64,000 nucleotides of DNA from Leifsonia sp. 1010 (GCF_031455295.1 NZ_JAVDSL010000001.1:1984001-2048000), one strand, 5' to 3'; shown: positions 8,732 through 18,897, counted from the stretch's first letter. Notes: generated by a model from the sequence alone, not told the origin. Numbers and translations are program-made.

Positions 8732-9079
8732 CTAGGCGGCGGGGTGCTTCGCGCCCAGTTCGAGCAGGCCGACGCCGCCGATCACGAGAACGAGCCCGGC
8801 GATCTGCACCCAGCTGAGCGACTCCTTGAAGAACACCCAGGAGATGATCGCGATCGCCGCGACACCGACGGCCGACCAGATCGCGTAGGCGATGCCGAGG
8901 GGCACGCCGCGGCCGAGCGCCAGGGACAGCGCGAAGAACGACGCGACGTAGCCGACGACGACGATGACGAATGCCCACCACTTGGGGTTGTCGCCGGAGG
9001 TGAACTTCAGGAAGGTCGTCGCGACGACCTCTGTCGCGATGGCGACGGCGAGAAACAGGTAGCCCAGCACGGAAGACAC
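8732..9079 (-). CDS. SMR-family multidrug exporter
   Basis: A 115-aa protein with four membrane helices, the size of EmrE/QacE/SugE transporters, which work as dimers exchanging protons for cationic drugs or guanidinium. The essential glutamate in helix 1 (IATEVVATTFLK) and the YAIWSAVG motif of helix 3 are present. The gene converges with the small protein at 8494 with only 7 nt between stops. GTG at 9079 is the apparent start. The exact substrate class (quaternary amines versus guanidinium) is not decided here. Confidence 0.9.
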   Translation of the reverse strand: MSSVLGYLFLAVAIATEVVATTFLKFTSGDNPKWWAFVIVVVGYVASFFALSLALGRGVPLGIAYAIWSAVGVAAIAIISWVFFKESLSWVQIAGLVLVIGGVGLLELGAKHPAA

Positions 9080-9228
9080 GCTAGCGAACCGTGGGTCGCT
9101 CCTCGCATCCCGCTATGAGTTCACCGAACGTTCTGTCGCGCGTCGCCGCAGCGGTTTAGCCTGACGACGCCGACATCGTCGGACGGCGTGGAGAACGCGC
9201 CGGCCGAGTGAGGCCGATGGCATGAAAC

Positions 9229-9259
9229 CGTGGCCGGGAGCGCGAGACTCCCGGCCACG
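9229..9259 (-). terminator. hairpin terminator of the ABC operon
   Basis: Perfect 12-bp stem (9229-9240 with 9248-9259) and a 7-nt loop, lying 26 bp past the permease stop on the minus strand. It is followed in that direction by GTTTCAT. The rest of 9080-9285 shows no gene. Confidence 0.7.
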
Positions 9260-9285
9260 TCCATGCCCGGCATCCGCCGGTCCGC

Positions 9286-10059
9286 TCAGCTGCGCGGGGT
9301 CGCCCGGCCGAGCACCGCGTACCCGGCGACCGCCGCCAGCGCGGTCGGCAGCAGCAGCCACGCCGTGATACCGACCGGGCCGTTCGCGACGAACCAGTCG
9401 CCGACAGCCGGCCAGCTCTGCGTGAAGGTGATCAGGGCGATGACGCCGACCACCAGCAAGGCGAAGACCGCACCGGCCACGAGGATGCCGTTCATCCGCC
9501 AGCGCATGAAGAGCGCGGCGGAGAACGCGCCGACGGCGAAGAAGAACAGCATGGCGGCGAACACGGTGAAGAGGCGCCCGCCGAGACTCTCCCCGTCGAA
9601 GTAGACCGACGTGAACAGGTGGCCGCCGAGGCCCCAGCCGTTCGTCCACTCCTCGATGGCCGAGAGCAGGGTGAAGCCGACGGCGTACCCGGCGGCGAGC
9701 ATGAGGAAGGTCAGCCCGGAGCCGAGGGCGAAGTCGCGCCGGGTGGTGCTGTAGCCGAGCGCGAAGGGGAATGTCGCCGTGATGACCTGGATGCCCACGA
9801 TCAGCATGTAGACGAAGATGTAGAACCCGCCGCCGCTCCACTGCGTCCCGTCCATTGCGTCGGCGCGGTCGGCCGGAGCGGTCGCCGCCCAGATGATCCA
9901 CCAGATCAGCCAGTTCACCAGCCAGATGAAGAACATGATCATGACCGGGATCCAGATCGCGGTCCACTTGTTGACGAGGTTGAGGCGCACCACGCGCCAG
10001 ACGCGGTGCCCCAGCGGGGGCGCGGCGATCAGCGCGGGGGCCGGGTTCACGGTGGTCAT
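9286..10059 (-). CDS. ABC transporter permease-like membrane protein
   Basis: A 257-aa membrane protein with about six hydrophobic helices. The N-terminal cytoplasmic stretch (residues 1-35) is followed by a Trp-rich helix (about 36-60). It overlaps the ATPase gene by 4 nt and is third in the operon GntR regulator, ATPase, permease, the layout of YtrABC-like transporters that respond to cell-wall-active agents. The large hydrophilic loops typical of solute importers are missing, so it fits an exporter or a membrane-stress module. The substrate is unknown. Confidence 0.8.
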   Translation of the reverse strand: MTTVNPAPALIAAPPLGHRVWRVVRLNLVNKWTAIWIPVMIMFFIWLVNWLIWWIIWAATAPADRADAMDGTQWSGGGFYIFVYMLIVGIQVITATFPFALGYSTTRRDFALGSGLTFLMLAAGYAVGFTLLSAIEEWTNGWGLGGHLFTSVYFDGESLGGRLFTVFAAMLFFFAVGAFSAALFMRWRMNGILVAGAVFALLVVGVIALITFTQSWPAVGDWFVANGPVGITAWLLLPTALAAVAGYAVLGRATPRS

Positions 10060-10973
10060 GCGGTCTGCTCGATTCCTGTGTCACGGACGTCGGTCCTGCG
10101 GACGATCAACTGCTGGAGCGACACCGGCGCGAGCTCCAGGCCCGCCGCCGCTGCCTGCGAACGGTCGGAGGCGCTGAGGCCGGCGACGGTCACGGAGGCG
10201 AGGCCGCCGACGCCGTCGCGGTGCAGCACCTCGCGAGCCCGGACGAACTCGTCGACGGCTCCGCGCGGGCCGACCACGGTGGTGGCGGAGGTGCGCAGGG
10301 TCTCGGCGTCCTCATCCATCAGGATGCGGCCCTGGTCGATGACGATGACGTGCTCGAGGAGGTTCGCCACCTCGTCGATCAAGTGCGTCGAGAGCACCAC
10401 GGTCCGCGGATGCTCGGAGAAGTCCTCGAGCAGGCGATCGTAGAAGAGCTGGCGTGCGACGGCGTCCAGTCCCAGGTACGGCTCGTCGAAGAACGTCAGC
10501 GGCGCACGCGACGCCAGTCCGACGATCACGCCGATCGCCGAGAGCTGTCCGCGGGAGAGCTTCTTGATGCGCCGATTGAGGGGGAGCCGGAACTCCTCGA
10601 CGAGCTGGTCCGCGTAGTCGGCGTCCCAGTTCTCGAAGAACCAGGGCGCACTGCGCAGGACGTGCTTCGGCTGGAAGTCCTCGGGGTACCGCTGGCTCTC
10701 CTTGATGAAGCAGATGTTCTGCAGCACCCGCGGGTTCTCGGTCGGCTTCTCGCCGAAGACGTGGATGTCGCCCTGCGTGGCGAAGTCCTGCCCGGTGATG
10801 AGCTGCATCAGCGTCGTCTTGCCTGCGCCGTTGCGGCCGAGGAGGCCGTGGATGCGGCCCGGCTTGATGGTGACGGACACGTCGTCGATCGCGGTGAACG
10901 ATCCGAACCGTTTGGTCAGGCCCGACACCTGCACCGCCGGGGCGATGGAGGTCGGGGCGGGGGCGGCGCTCAT
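10056..10973 (-). CDS. ABC transporter ATP-binding protein
   Basis: A 305-aa nucleotide-binding subunit that powers the adjacent permease. Walker A is GRNGAGKTT (about 48-56), the signature is LSRGQL (about 139-144), Walker B is LTFFDEPYLGLD, and the H-loop lies in VVLSTHLIDE. The C-terminal ~90 residues form an extra domain common to this subgroup. The start overlaps the GntR gene by 4 nt, which shows tight coupling. The gene order matches YtrA/YtrB systems, and expression should follow the GntR repressor. Confidence 0.9.
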   Translation of the reverse strand: MSAAPAPTSIAPAVQVSGLTKRFGSFTAIDDVSVTIKPGRIHGLLGRNGAGKTTLMQLITGQDFATQGDIHVFGEKPTENPRVLQNICFIKESQRYPEDFQPKHVLRSAPWFFENWDADYADQLVEEFRLPLNRRIKKLSRGQLSAIGVIVGLASRAPLTFFDEPYLGLDAVARQLFYDRLLEDFSEHPRTVVLSTHLIDEVANLLEHVIVIDQGRILMDEDAETLRTSATTVVGPRGAVDEFVRAREVLHRDGVGGLASVTVAGLSASDRSQAAAAGLELAPVSLQQLIVRRTDVRDTGIEQTA

Positions 10974-11395
10974 GCGCTCACTCCTTTCGAGGGGGACGTC
11001 GCCGAGGACGTCGTCTGCGGTTCCTGGGTGGCCGGCCGCTGGTCTGCGGCCGTCTGGATCATGCGGGTCAGCTGCTCTGCGCCGATGCCGAGCTTCGCGG
11101 CCTCGGCGAGCAGCGGGCGGAGGTACTCGTCGCTGAACGCGTCGCGGCGCTTGGCGACGAGCCGCTCGCGGGCGCCGTCGGAGACGAACATTCCGATGCC
11201 TCGTTTCTTGTAGAGGATTCCGTCGTCGACCAGGAGATTCACGCCCTTGCCCGCCGTCGCCGGGTTGATCCGGTAGAAGGCGGCGAACTCGTTCGTGGAC
11301 GGCACCTGGGTCTCGGCGGGGTAGACCCCGTCGATGATGTCGTCTTCGATCTGTTCGGCGATCTGGACGAAGATCGGCTTGCCTTCGTCGATCAC
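10970..11395 (-). CDS. GntR-family regulator (YtrA type)
   Basis: A 141-aa protein with an N-terminal winged helix of the GntR family (IFVQIAEQIEDDIIDG, then VPSTNEFAAFYRINPATAGKG). The short effector-less C-terminus of about 60 residues is typical of the YtrA subfamily, which regulates ABC transporters. GTG at 11395 is the start. It is the first gene of the operon with the ATPase and permease. A likely operator (11414-11425) overlaps its transcription start, so it probably represses its own operon. Confidence 0.88.
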   Translation of the reverse strand: MIDEGKPIFVQIAEQIEDDIIDGVYPAETQVPSTNEFAAFYRINPATAGKGVNLLVDDGILYKKRGIGMFVSDGARERLVAKRRDAFSDEYLRPLLAEAAKLGIGAEQLTRMIQTAADQRPATQEPQTTSSATSPSKGVSA

Positions 11396-11413
11396 GCGAG
11401 CTTCACCGGTTCA

Positions 11414-11456
11414 TTACTCATGTAACTAACCAACCAGGCTTCGCCGCCGCTGTCAA
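11414..11456 (-). promoter_or_regulatory. promoter and putative GntR operator
   Basis: Read on the minus strand, a perfect TTGACA (11451-11456) lies 17 bp before TTGGTT (11428-11433). An inverted repeat TTAC-N4-GTAA (11414-11425) covers the expected start point. The position fits self-repression by the GntR protein. The -10 is weak. Confidence 0.5.
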
Positions 11457-11504
11457 GAGGCGGTTTCCGCGTCACGAAGCGACACCTCGGCTCGTCCTCC
11501 GGGT

Positions 11505-12659
11505 ATGGGGTGGATTCTCGTGGCCATCGGAGCGGCCGGCCTGTTGTGGGCCGGCGCGCTGTGGTGCGTCCGTCGCGCCGCGATCGCGCTCGCCCGCGCG
11601 ATCGTCGCGCCCAGCCCGCGGCCGCAGACCCGCATCCACGCGAGCACCGACACGACCGTCACGCTCGAGGCCGACCGCCGGACGCTGCACCGCGGGCAGT
11701 TCGGCCTCTGGTTCGGCGACGGCGGTCATGCTGTCGTCGGTCACGCCATCGCGTACGACCGCGAGACCGGCACCGTCTCCCGCGAACTGCTGGAGGTCAC
11801 CGGCGATCTGTCGGCGGCGGCCGAGGGCGTGTGGACGGGGCACCTCCATCCCGATCCGGCCGCGCTCCGGCGGCGATACGGGGAGGTGCGGCTCCCGGTA
11901 CCGGGCGGTGCGGCACCGGCCTGGGTGGTCGTGCCGGAGGAGGCCGGGCATCCGGTGACGTGGGCCATCCACATCCACGGGCACAACAGCACCCGCGTGA
12001 CGGCCCTCCGCTCCGTGCCGGCGACGGACGCCCTGGGCATGACGTCGCTGGTGGTCTCGTTCCGCGGCGACGGGGAGGGGCCGTCCGTGCCGGGCGGTGC
12101 CTCCCAGCTCGGTCAGCGCGAATGGGAGGACGTGGATGCGGCGATCGCGTTCGCGCTCGCACACGGTGCCGAGCGGGTGGTGCTCGTGGGCTGGTCGCTC
12201 GGGGGAGCGCTCGCGCTGCAGCTCTCCGAGCGGAGCGCCCACCGGGCGGCCATCGACCGGCTCGTGCTCGTCGCGCCGGTCACCGACTGGCGCGCGGCGA
12301 TCCGCAACGTGGCCGCCGAGCGCGGGCTTCCGGGGTGGGTGGGGGCGCTGGCGATCCGGGCGCTCGCCGATCCGGTCACAGCCGGGAACGCGGGCCTGCC
12401 CGAACCGATCGACTTCGACCTGCTCGACTGGTCGCGACCGGGGAGGCTCACCGTCCCGACGCTCGTACTGCACTCCGACGGCGACCGGGAGGTACCGCTG
12501 TCGTCGTCCCTGCTGTTCGCCATGGCCAACCCCCGCCTGGTCCGGCTCGTGGAGCTCCCTCCGGCCGAGCACACGTGGGAGTACAACGTCGACCCCGCCG
12601 CGTTCAACGCCGCCGTGATCGAGTTCCAGCCGGCCCGGGAGGACGGCGCGGTCGGCTAG
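11505..12659 (+). CDS. membrane-anchored alpha/beta hydrolase
   Basis: A 384-aa protein. Residues 3-25 form an N-terminal membrane helix, and the rest is an alpha/beta-hydrolase domain, probably cytoplasmic. The nucleophile elbow GWSLGG carries Ser231. A plausible acid is Asp in HSDGDREVP, and the histidine is in PPAEHTWEYN near the C-terminus. HIHGHN supplies the oxyanion region. It is likely an esterase or peptidase; the natural substrate is unknown. The stop overlaps the -10 element of the downstream amidase gene. Confidence 0.82.
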   Translation: MGWILVAIGAAGLLWAGALWCVRRAAIALARAIVAPSPRPQTRIHASTDTTVTLEADRRTLHRGQFGLWFGDGGHAVVGHAIAYDRETGTVSRELLEVTGDLSAAAEGVWTGHLHPDPAALRRRYGEVRLPVPGGAAPAWVVVPEEAGHPVTWAIHIHGHNSTRVTALRSVPATDALGMTSLVVSFRGDGEGPSVPGGASQLGQREWEDVDAAIAFALAHGAERVVLVGWSLGGALALQLSERSAHRAAIDRLVLVAPVTDWRAAIRNVAAERGLPGWVGALAIRALADPVTAGNAGLPEPIDFDLLDWSRPGRLTVPTLVLHSDGDREVPLSSSLLFAMANPRLVRLVELPPAEHTWEYNVDPAAFNAAVIEFQPAREDGAVG

Positions 12660-12668
12660 CCTGGCCCC

Positions 12669-14096
12669 ATGGCCGACCTCCACGAGCTGACGGCGCTCGC
12701 ACTCTGGCAGGAACTCCAGTCCGGGCGGGTGTCGCCCCGGGAGCTCGCCGCCCACTACCTGGACCGCATCGAACGCCTGAACCCCGAGCTGGGAGCATTC
12801 GTCACCGTCACGCGCGAGCAGGCTCTCGAGCGGGCCGACGAGGTGGCCGAGCGGGTGCCCAAGACCGCCCCGCTGTGGGGGCTGCCCTCCGGCGACAAAG
12901 ACCTGTGGATGCGCGCCGGCGTGCCGACAGGGTTCGGCTCCCGCGCGATGGCCGGCTTCGTTCCCGACACCAGCGACGAGATCGTCGAGACGCTCGATGC
13001 CGCGGGCGCCGTGAGCCTCGGGAAGACGAACGCACCGGAGTTCGGCCTCCCCGCCTACACGGAGTCGCTCGCCGCGCCGCCCGCGCGCAACCCCTGGAAC
13101 CCGGAGCTCGGCGCCGGCGGATCGAGCGGAGGGGCCGCAGTCGCCGTGGCGGCGGGGATGCTGCCCTTCGCCCCGGGGTCCGATGGAGGCGGCAGCATCC
13201 GCATCCCCGCCGCCGCATGCGGGCTCATCGGACTGAAGCCCTCCCGAGGACTGGTGCCCGCGGGCAGCGGGATCGACTCGCTCGCGGGGCTCGTCGTCGA
13301 CGGGCCGATCGCGCGCACCACGGCGGACGCGGCGCTGCTGCTCGACGGGATCATCGCGAAGCGCAACGGCCGGATCGACCACCACTACACGCTGCGCGCT
13401 CCCTACGATGACGACGGTCCCTTCCTGGGGACCGCCGTGCGCGGGGAGGGCAGATTCCAGCTCGGCGTGATGACGACCTCCGCCTGGGACGGCGCCTACG
13501 ACATCCACATCTCGCCGGAGGCGCGCGAGGCGCTCGCCGCGGCCGTCGACGCCGTGTCGTCGCTCGGTCACGGGGTCGAGGAGACGGCGCTCGAGCCGGA
13601 CGACACGTACGCCCCGGCCTTCCGCACGATCTGGCAGGCCGGGGCGGCGCGCATCCCGGCCGAAGGGGAAGCGCTCGCGTTGCTCGAGCCGCTGACGGCG
13701 TGGCTGGTGGAGCGTGGGCGTTCGCTCAGCGCCCGAGAGCTCGGCGAGGCGCTCTCGGCGCTCACCGCGTACGAACGCTCCTTCATCCGGCAGCTGTCCT
13801 CGTTCGACGCCGTGCTGACGCCCGCGATGGCGCTCACCCCGCGCCCGGTCGGCTGGTACGACCAAGAGGACGGTGAGCGCAACTTCGAACAGCAGGTGCA
13901 ATACACGCCCTTCACGTCGATGCTCAACGTCACCGGTCTCCCGGCGATCGTCCTCCCGGTGTCGCAGACCGCCGACGGGCTGCCGATGGGCGTCCAGCTG
14001 ATCGGCCGTCCCGGCGGCGAGCGGACGCTGCTCTCGATCGCCGCGCAACTGGAGCGCCGCCTCCGCTGGGCGGACCGCCGGCCGCCCGTCTGGTGA
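12669..14096 (+). CDS. amidase (amidase-signature family)
   Basis: A 475-aa cytoplasmic amidase that hydrolyses carboxamides. The Ser-cisSer-Lys triad is visible: Lys77 (in GDKDL), a Ser in GGSSGG (Ser152/Ser153), and the nucleophile Ser in SDGGGSIRIPA. The length is close to GatA, but gatB and gatC are not next to it, so a catabolic or stand-alone amidase is more likely. TAGCCT (12657-12662) ends six bases before the ATG, so the message is probably leaderless, with its promoter inside the end of the hydrolase gene. Confidence 0.88.
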   Translation: MADLHELTALALWQELQSGRVSPRELAAHYLDRIERLNPELGAFVTVTREQALERADEVAERVPKTAPLWGLPSGDKDLWMRAGVPTGFGSRAMAGFVPDTSDEIVETLDAAGAVSLGKTNAPEFGLPAYTESLAAPPARNPWNPELGAGGSSGGAAVAVAAGMLPFAPGSDGGGSIRIPAAACGLIGLKPSRGLVPAGSGIDSLAGLVVDGPIARTTADAALLLDGIIAKRNGRIDHHYTLRAPYDDDGPFLGTAVRGEGRFQLGVMTTSAWDGAYDIHISPEAREALAAAVDAVSSLGHGVEETALEPDDTYAPAFRTIWQAGAARIPAEGEALALLEPLTAWLVERGRSLSARELGEALSALTAYERSFIRQLSSFDAVLTPAMALTPRPVGWYDQEDGERNFEQQVQYTPFTSMLNVTGLPAIVLPVSQTADGLPMGVQLIGRPGGERTLLSIAAQLERRLRWADRRPPVW

Positions 14097-14173
14097 CGAG
14101 AAGCTCGGGGGTGCTGCCTTGCGCCTCCGAAACGAGCAGCAACGAGCGCCTCGGCGCGCACTAGCATGCGCGT

Positions 14174-15550
14174 GTGACTGATCCGGAGGGATTCCGCGAG
14201 CCGCTGGACCAGGCGGTGGCGTCGGCGGAGCGCTGGCTCGACGGCATCCGCGACGGGCGCATCCCGCCCGAGACCGACGTGGAGCAGGTGAAGGATGCGC
14301 TGGGCCGGACGCTGCCCGACCGCGGCCCGGCGCCCGCCGAGGTGATCCGTCGCATGTCGGCGGCGATCGAGCCCGGGCTGATGCGCATCCACTCGCCCCG
14401 GTTCCATGGCTGGGTCATGGGAGGGGCGCAACCGGTCGCGCTCGCCGCCGACTGGCTGACGTCGGCGTGGGACCAGAACAACGGCCTCCGCTCCGTCACG
14501 CCCGGGGTCGCCGGAGCGGAGGAGCTCGCGGCCGAGTGGCTCCTCGACCTGCTCGCCCTGCCCGAGACCGCGGAAGTGGGATTCGTCACGGGAGCCACTG
14601 TCGCGAACGTCGTCGGGCTGACGTGCGGACGGGACGAGCTGCTGCGACGGACCGGCTGGGATCCCGGCGACGGGCTGGCCGGGTCGCCGCGCATCCGCGT
14701 GCTGGTCGGCGCCGAGCGGCACGGTTCGGTCGACAGTGCCGCTCACCTCGCCGGGCTCGGGCGCGGAACGGTCGTGGCGGCGGACGCTCAGGGGCGGATG
14801 CTGCCGGACGCCCTGCGCGAGGCGCTGGCGGACGGCGACGGCCCGGCGCTGGTCGTGCTGCAGGCGGGCAACATCCACTCGGGCGCCTTCGACCCGTTCC
14901 GTGAGCTGATCGAGATCGCGCACGCCGCCGGCGCCTGGGTGCACGTGGACGGCGCCTTCGGGCTCTGGGCGGCCGCCGCCCCTGGACTGCGTCCACTGAC
15001 GGACGGTATCGGAGGCGCCGACTCGTGGGCGACGGACGCGCACAAGACGCTCAGCGTCCCGTACGACTGCGGCATCGCCGTCGTCGCCGACGCTGCCGCC
15101 CTGCACGGCGCCATGGCGCAGCACGCGGCCTACCTCGCCTCCTCCGCCGACGTGGCCGACCCGAGCGATCGCGTCCCGGAGCTCTCCCGTCGCGCCCGCG
15201 GGCTGACCACGTACGCGACGCTCGCGCAGCTCGGCCGCGCCGGCGTGGCCGACCTGGTACAGCAGCTGGCGGATGCGGCTACGGTGATCGCCGACGGCAT
15301 CCGCGGCATACCCGGTGCGGAGGTGCTGAACGAGGTCGTCTACACCCAGGTCTGCGCGTCCTTCGGCACCGACGACCGCACCCGTGCGGTCGGGGCGGCG
15401 CTCCTCGCCGATGGTGCCGCGCTCGCGTCCCCGTCCACCTGGCAGGGCCGGCCCGTGCTGCGCTTCTCCGTCAGCAACTGGCTGACCGACGCGGAGGAGG
15501 CGGCCCGGACGGTCGCCGCCGTCCGTCGCGCGGTCGAGTCCGTGGCCTGA
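14174..15550 (+). CDS. PLP-dependent decarboxylase (group II, aromatic/acidic amino acids)
   Basis: A 458-aa pyridoxal-phosphate enzyme of the group II decarboxylases (aromatic-amino-acid, glutamate, tyrosine). The PLP-binding lysine is Lys291 in DAHKTL. The substrate-side segments WVHVDGAFGLW and NIHSGAFDP are conserved. The substrate is not clear; the family ranges from glutamate to tyrosine or tryptophan. TAGCAT (14162-14167) stands six bases before the GTG start, suggesting a leaderless transcript. It converges with the gamma-glutamyltransferase gene, with only 7 nt between stops. Confidence 0.87.
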   Translation: MTDPEGFREPLDQAVASAERWLDGIRDGRIPPETDVEQVKDALGRTLPDRGPAPAEVIRRMSAAIEPGLMRIHSPRFHGWVMGGAQPVALAADWLTSAWDQNNGLRSVTPGVAGAEELAAEWLLDLLALPETAEVGFVTGATVANVVGLTCGRDELLRRTGWDPGDGLAGSPRIRVLVGAERHGSVDSAAHLAGLGRGTVVAADAQGRMLPDALREALADGDGPALVVLQAGNIHSGAFDPFRELIEIAHAAGAWVHVDGAFGLWAAAAPGLRPLTDGIGGADSWATDAHKTLSVPYDCGIAVVADAAALHGAMAQHAAYLASSADVADPSDRVPELSRRARGLTTYATLAQLGRAGVADLVQQLADAATVIADGIRGIPGAEVLNEVVYTQVCASFGTDDRTRAVGAALLADGAALASPSTWQGRPVLRFSVSNWLTDAEEAARTVAAVRRAVESVA

Positions 15551-15557
15551 CGCGCCG

Positions 15558-17355
15558 TCAGCGACCGGCGGCGTAGCCCTGCTGGCCGCGCGGGTTGGCG
15601 GCGGCGCTCAGCACGCCCGTCTGCGGATCGCGACCGACGGACGACAGGCGGCCCAACGTCCAGTCGCCGGCGCGGGTGACCCGGTGGCCGCGTGCCTCCA
15701 GACCCGCGATGACGGCGTCGCCGAGGCGGTCCTCGACGACCGCGCCGGCGGGAACCCAGGTGCGCGGCCAGAACGACTCCGCGATGGAGGTGGTGTGCAG
15801 CGCCGGCGCATCGATGGCCTGCTGCGGGGAGTAGCCGCCCACGATCGTGCGCAGCAGGTACAGCAGTTGCCACTGATCCTGCTGGTCACCGCCGGGGGAG
15901 CCGAGTGCGGTCACCGGCACGCCGTCGCGCAGCACCAGGGTCGGCGTCAGCGTCGTGCGGGGGCGGCGGCCGGGCGTGAGAGTCGACGCGGAGCCCTCCT
16001 CCAGCCAGGTCATCTGCAGGCGGGTGCCGAGGCAGAAGCCCAGCTCGGGGATGGTCGGGGACGACTGCAGCCAGCCGCCGGACGGCGTCGCCGAGACGAT
16101 GTTGCCCCAGCGGTCCACGACGTCGATGTGGCAAGGTGTCTCCGCGCGTCTCGCCGGTGCGCAAAACGGTCGGCTCGCCGACGCCTTCTGCCGCGACCCC
16201 CGACGGTGGGGTGTAAGCGGTGCGCAGTGGGGGCGTGAAGGACTCGCGGCCGGGGAGCACCCCCGGACGGAACTCGGCGGCCGCCCGCTCGCCGATCAGC
16301 GCGCGACGCTCGGCCGCATAGGCGGGCGAGAGCAGCGTCCCGAGGGGCACGTCGTCGTCGCCGAAGTAGGCGTCGCGGTCGGCGTACGCGAGCTTCTGCG
16401 CCTCCAGCACCGTGTGGGCGCCGAGCTCGGTGGAGGGATCGAGCCGGTCGTCGTCGAGGCCGTCCAGGATGGCGAGGGTCGCGAGCAGCGCCGGTCCCTG
16501 GCTCCACGCGGCGGTCTTCGCGATGGTGTGCCCGCGGAACTCCAGGGTCACCGCCGGCTCGTACGACGCCCGGTACCCGGCGAAGTCGGACGCGGCGATG
16601 ACGCCGGCATGATCCCCTCCGTCGGAATGGCGGTGCGGCGTGCGTACGAACGCCTCGGCGGCTTGCGCGACGAATCCCGTCGCCCACTCCGTGCGTGCCG
16701 CCTCGATGCGCTCCTCCCGGCTCGCCGCGCCGTCGCCCGCGGCGACGAGGCCGCGCAGCACCCGCGCGTAGGCGGGGTCGAAAATCAGCTCACCGGGTTC
16801 CGGGATGCGGCCGCCGGGCATCCACCGCTCGGCCGACGTCGGCCAGTGCTCGGTGAACAGCGGTGCGACGCGCGCGATCGTCGCGCACACCCGCTCGAGC
16901 ACGGGATGCCCACCCTCGGCGTAACCGACGGCGAACGCGAGCACGTCGGCGAGCTCCCAGGTGCCGTGGTCCTTCAGCAGCAGGAGCCAGGCATCCACGG
17001 CTCCCGGGACGGCCGCGGCCAGCGCGCCGGAGCCGGGCACCAGCTCCAGACCCTCGGCGAGGTAGTGCTCACGGGTCGCCCCGGCGGGCGCGGGGCCCTG
17101 ACCGGAGAGCACGACCGGCGTCGGGTCGTCTGCCGTGGCGAAGAGCGCGACGAGGTCGCCGCCCGGACCGTTCAGGTGCGGTTCGACGACGTGCAGCACG
17201 AAGGCGCCCGCCGCGGCCGCATCGAACGCGTTGCCGCCTCGCTCCAGCACCGCCTGCGCCGACGCCGTGGCGAGCCAGTGCGTCGAGGCGCTCATGCCGA
17301 ACGTCCCCTGCAGAGTGGGGCGCGTCGTGAACGCGGGAGGCGGCGTGAACGCCAT
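15558..17355 (-). pseudogene. ggt: gamma-glutamyltransferase, frameshifted at the catalytic threonine
   Basis: Two overlapping frames together give a full gamma-glutamyltransferase of about 598 aa. The enzyme cleaves glutathione-type gamma-glutamyl bonds and self-processes at a threonine. The large-subunit part runs from ATG 17355, and the small-subunit part is in the other frame down to 15558. The switch falls at 16133-16134: one extra A (T on the coding strand) turns the expected GDTCHIDVVDRWGN into GDTLPHRRR. The break is directly after the nucleophile Thr. Either a real inactivation or a sequencing error. It is the second gene after the DUF1844 gene. Confidence 0.75.
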
Positions 17356-17357
17356 GG

Positions 17358-17732
17358 TCAGCTGACCGGGCCGGTGTACTTCTCGCCGGGACCCTTGCCG
17401 ATCTCGTCGGGGATCGCGGACGCCTCGCGGAAGGCCAGCTGCAGTGACCGGAGTCCGTCGCGGAGGCTCCTGGCGTGCTGGTCGCCGACATGCGGCGCGC
17501 TCGCCGTGACGAGGCCGGCGAGGGCGTCGATCAGCTTGCGCGCCTCATCCAGATCCGTCTGGTGCTCCGGGTCGTCCGCCAGCCCGCACTTGACGGCGGC
17601 AGCGCTCATCAGGTGCACTGCCGTGGTGGTGATCACCTCGACGGCGGGCACCTCGGCGATGTCGCGGGTGGCCTCGGCCACGCCGTCCTCGTCGTGGCCG
17701 GAGTCGTCGAAGGTGAAGGATGTGTCGCTCAC
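17358..17732 (-). CDS. DUF1844 domain protein
   Basis: A 124-aa cytoplasmic protein with the helical DUF1844 core (VITTTAVHLMSAAAVKCGL, then DLDEARKLIDALAGL) and acidic N-terminal tail. DUF1844 proteins are small, often encoded beside infC in actinobacteria; the function is unknown. The GTG at 17732 has AGAGGAA a few bases upstream. It diverges from the infC operon across about 270 bp and is followed 2 nt later by the ggt gene. Confidence 0.85.
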   Translation of the reverse strand: MSDTSFTFDDSGHDEDGVAEATRDIAEVPAVEVITTTAVHLMSAAAVKCGLADDPEHQTDLDEARKLIDALAGLVTASAPHVGDQHARSLRDGLRSLQLAFREASAIPDEIGKGPGEKYTGPVS

Positions 17733-17745
17733 TGCATTCCTCTGT

Positions 17746-18000
17746 TAGAATCATTCGGGCTCCGGGACTTCTGTCCCGGTACGAAAGTGGAGATTCCTCC
17801 CACCCGCGCTTGACCGTTTTATAGGTTACCGGGTCGTTGCACTCCGCCACCGCGTGCGAACGCGAGGGTAGTCAGGGTGCTGTACCAGGCCTGTGATCGT
17901 CAGATCGCAGGCCGTGCTGGTGCGTGGAACCTCCTCTTTCGCCGGACCGTCACCGACGGCCCGTGGCTCGCGAAGAATCGCTTGATCAGAGGAGACAGAC
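17746..18000 (+). promoter_or_regulatory. infC promoter and long structured leader
   Basis: TAGAAT at 17746-17751 is a good -10 and would give a leader of about 240 nt. Two strong hairpins lie in it: 17762-17779 (perfect 7-bp stem, UUCU loop) and 17888-17913 (GGCCTG then GATC paired, 10 bp with one mismatch). AGAGGAGA at 17988-17995 is the ribosome site for infC. No coding ORF of note is present. A regulatory leader is likely; the mechanism is inferred. Confidence 0.5.
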
Positions 18001-18656
<656 letters not shown>

Positions 18657-18657
<1 letters not shown>

Positions 18658-18851
18658 TGCCCAAGCAGAAGACCCACTCCGGCGCCAAGAAGCGCTTCAA
18701 GATCACCGGCAGCGGCAAGGTCATGAAGCAGCAGTCCGGCATGCGCCACAACCTGGAGCTCAAGTCCAGCCGTCGCACCCGCCGGCTGAACCAGGAGCAG
18801 GTCGTCCCCGAGGTGGACGCCAAGGTCATCCGCCGGATGCTCGGCAAGTAA
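18657..18851 (+). CDS. rpmI: 50S ribosomal protein L35
   Basis: A 64-aa basic protein that matches L35 from its first residues ([20 protein letters not shown]) through the R-x-x-R-R-L motif. It sits in the large ribosomal subunit. The ATG shares one base with the infC stop (TAATG), so the two genes are translationally coupled. The order infC-rpmI-rplT is the conserved operon. rplT follows after 46 nt. Confidence 0.98.
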
Positions 18852-18897
18852 CGACTCGCCCGCTCAGATCTTTTATCAGCACTAAGGAAATCGACTA

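Noticed and set aside
11472-14048. Very long open frame on the minus strand opposite the hydrolase and amidase genes
   Set aside because: It is the complement of two well-supported genes; the product is Arg/Gly/Pro-rich with no domain. Typical of high-GC antisense frames.
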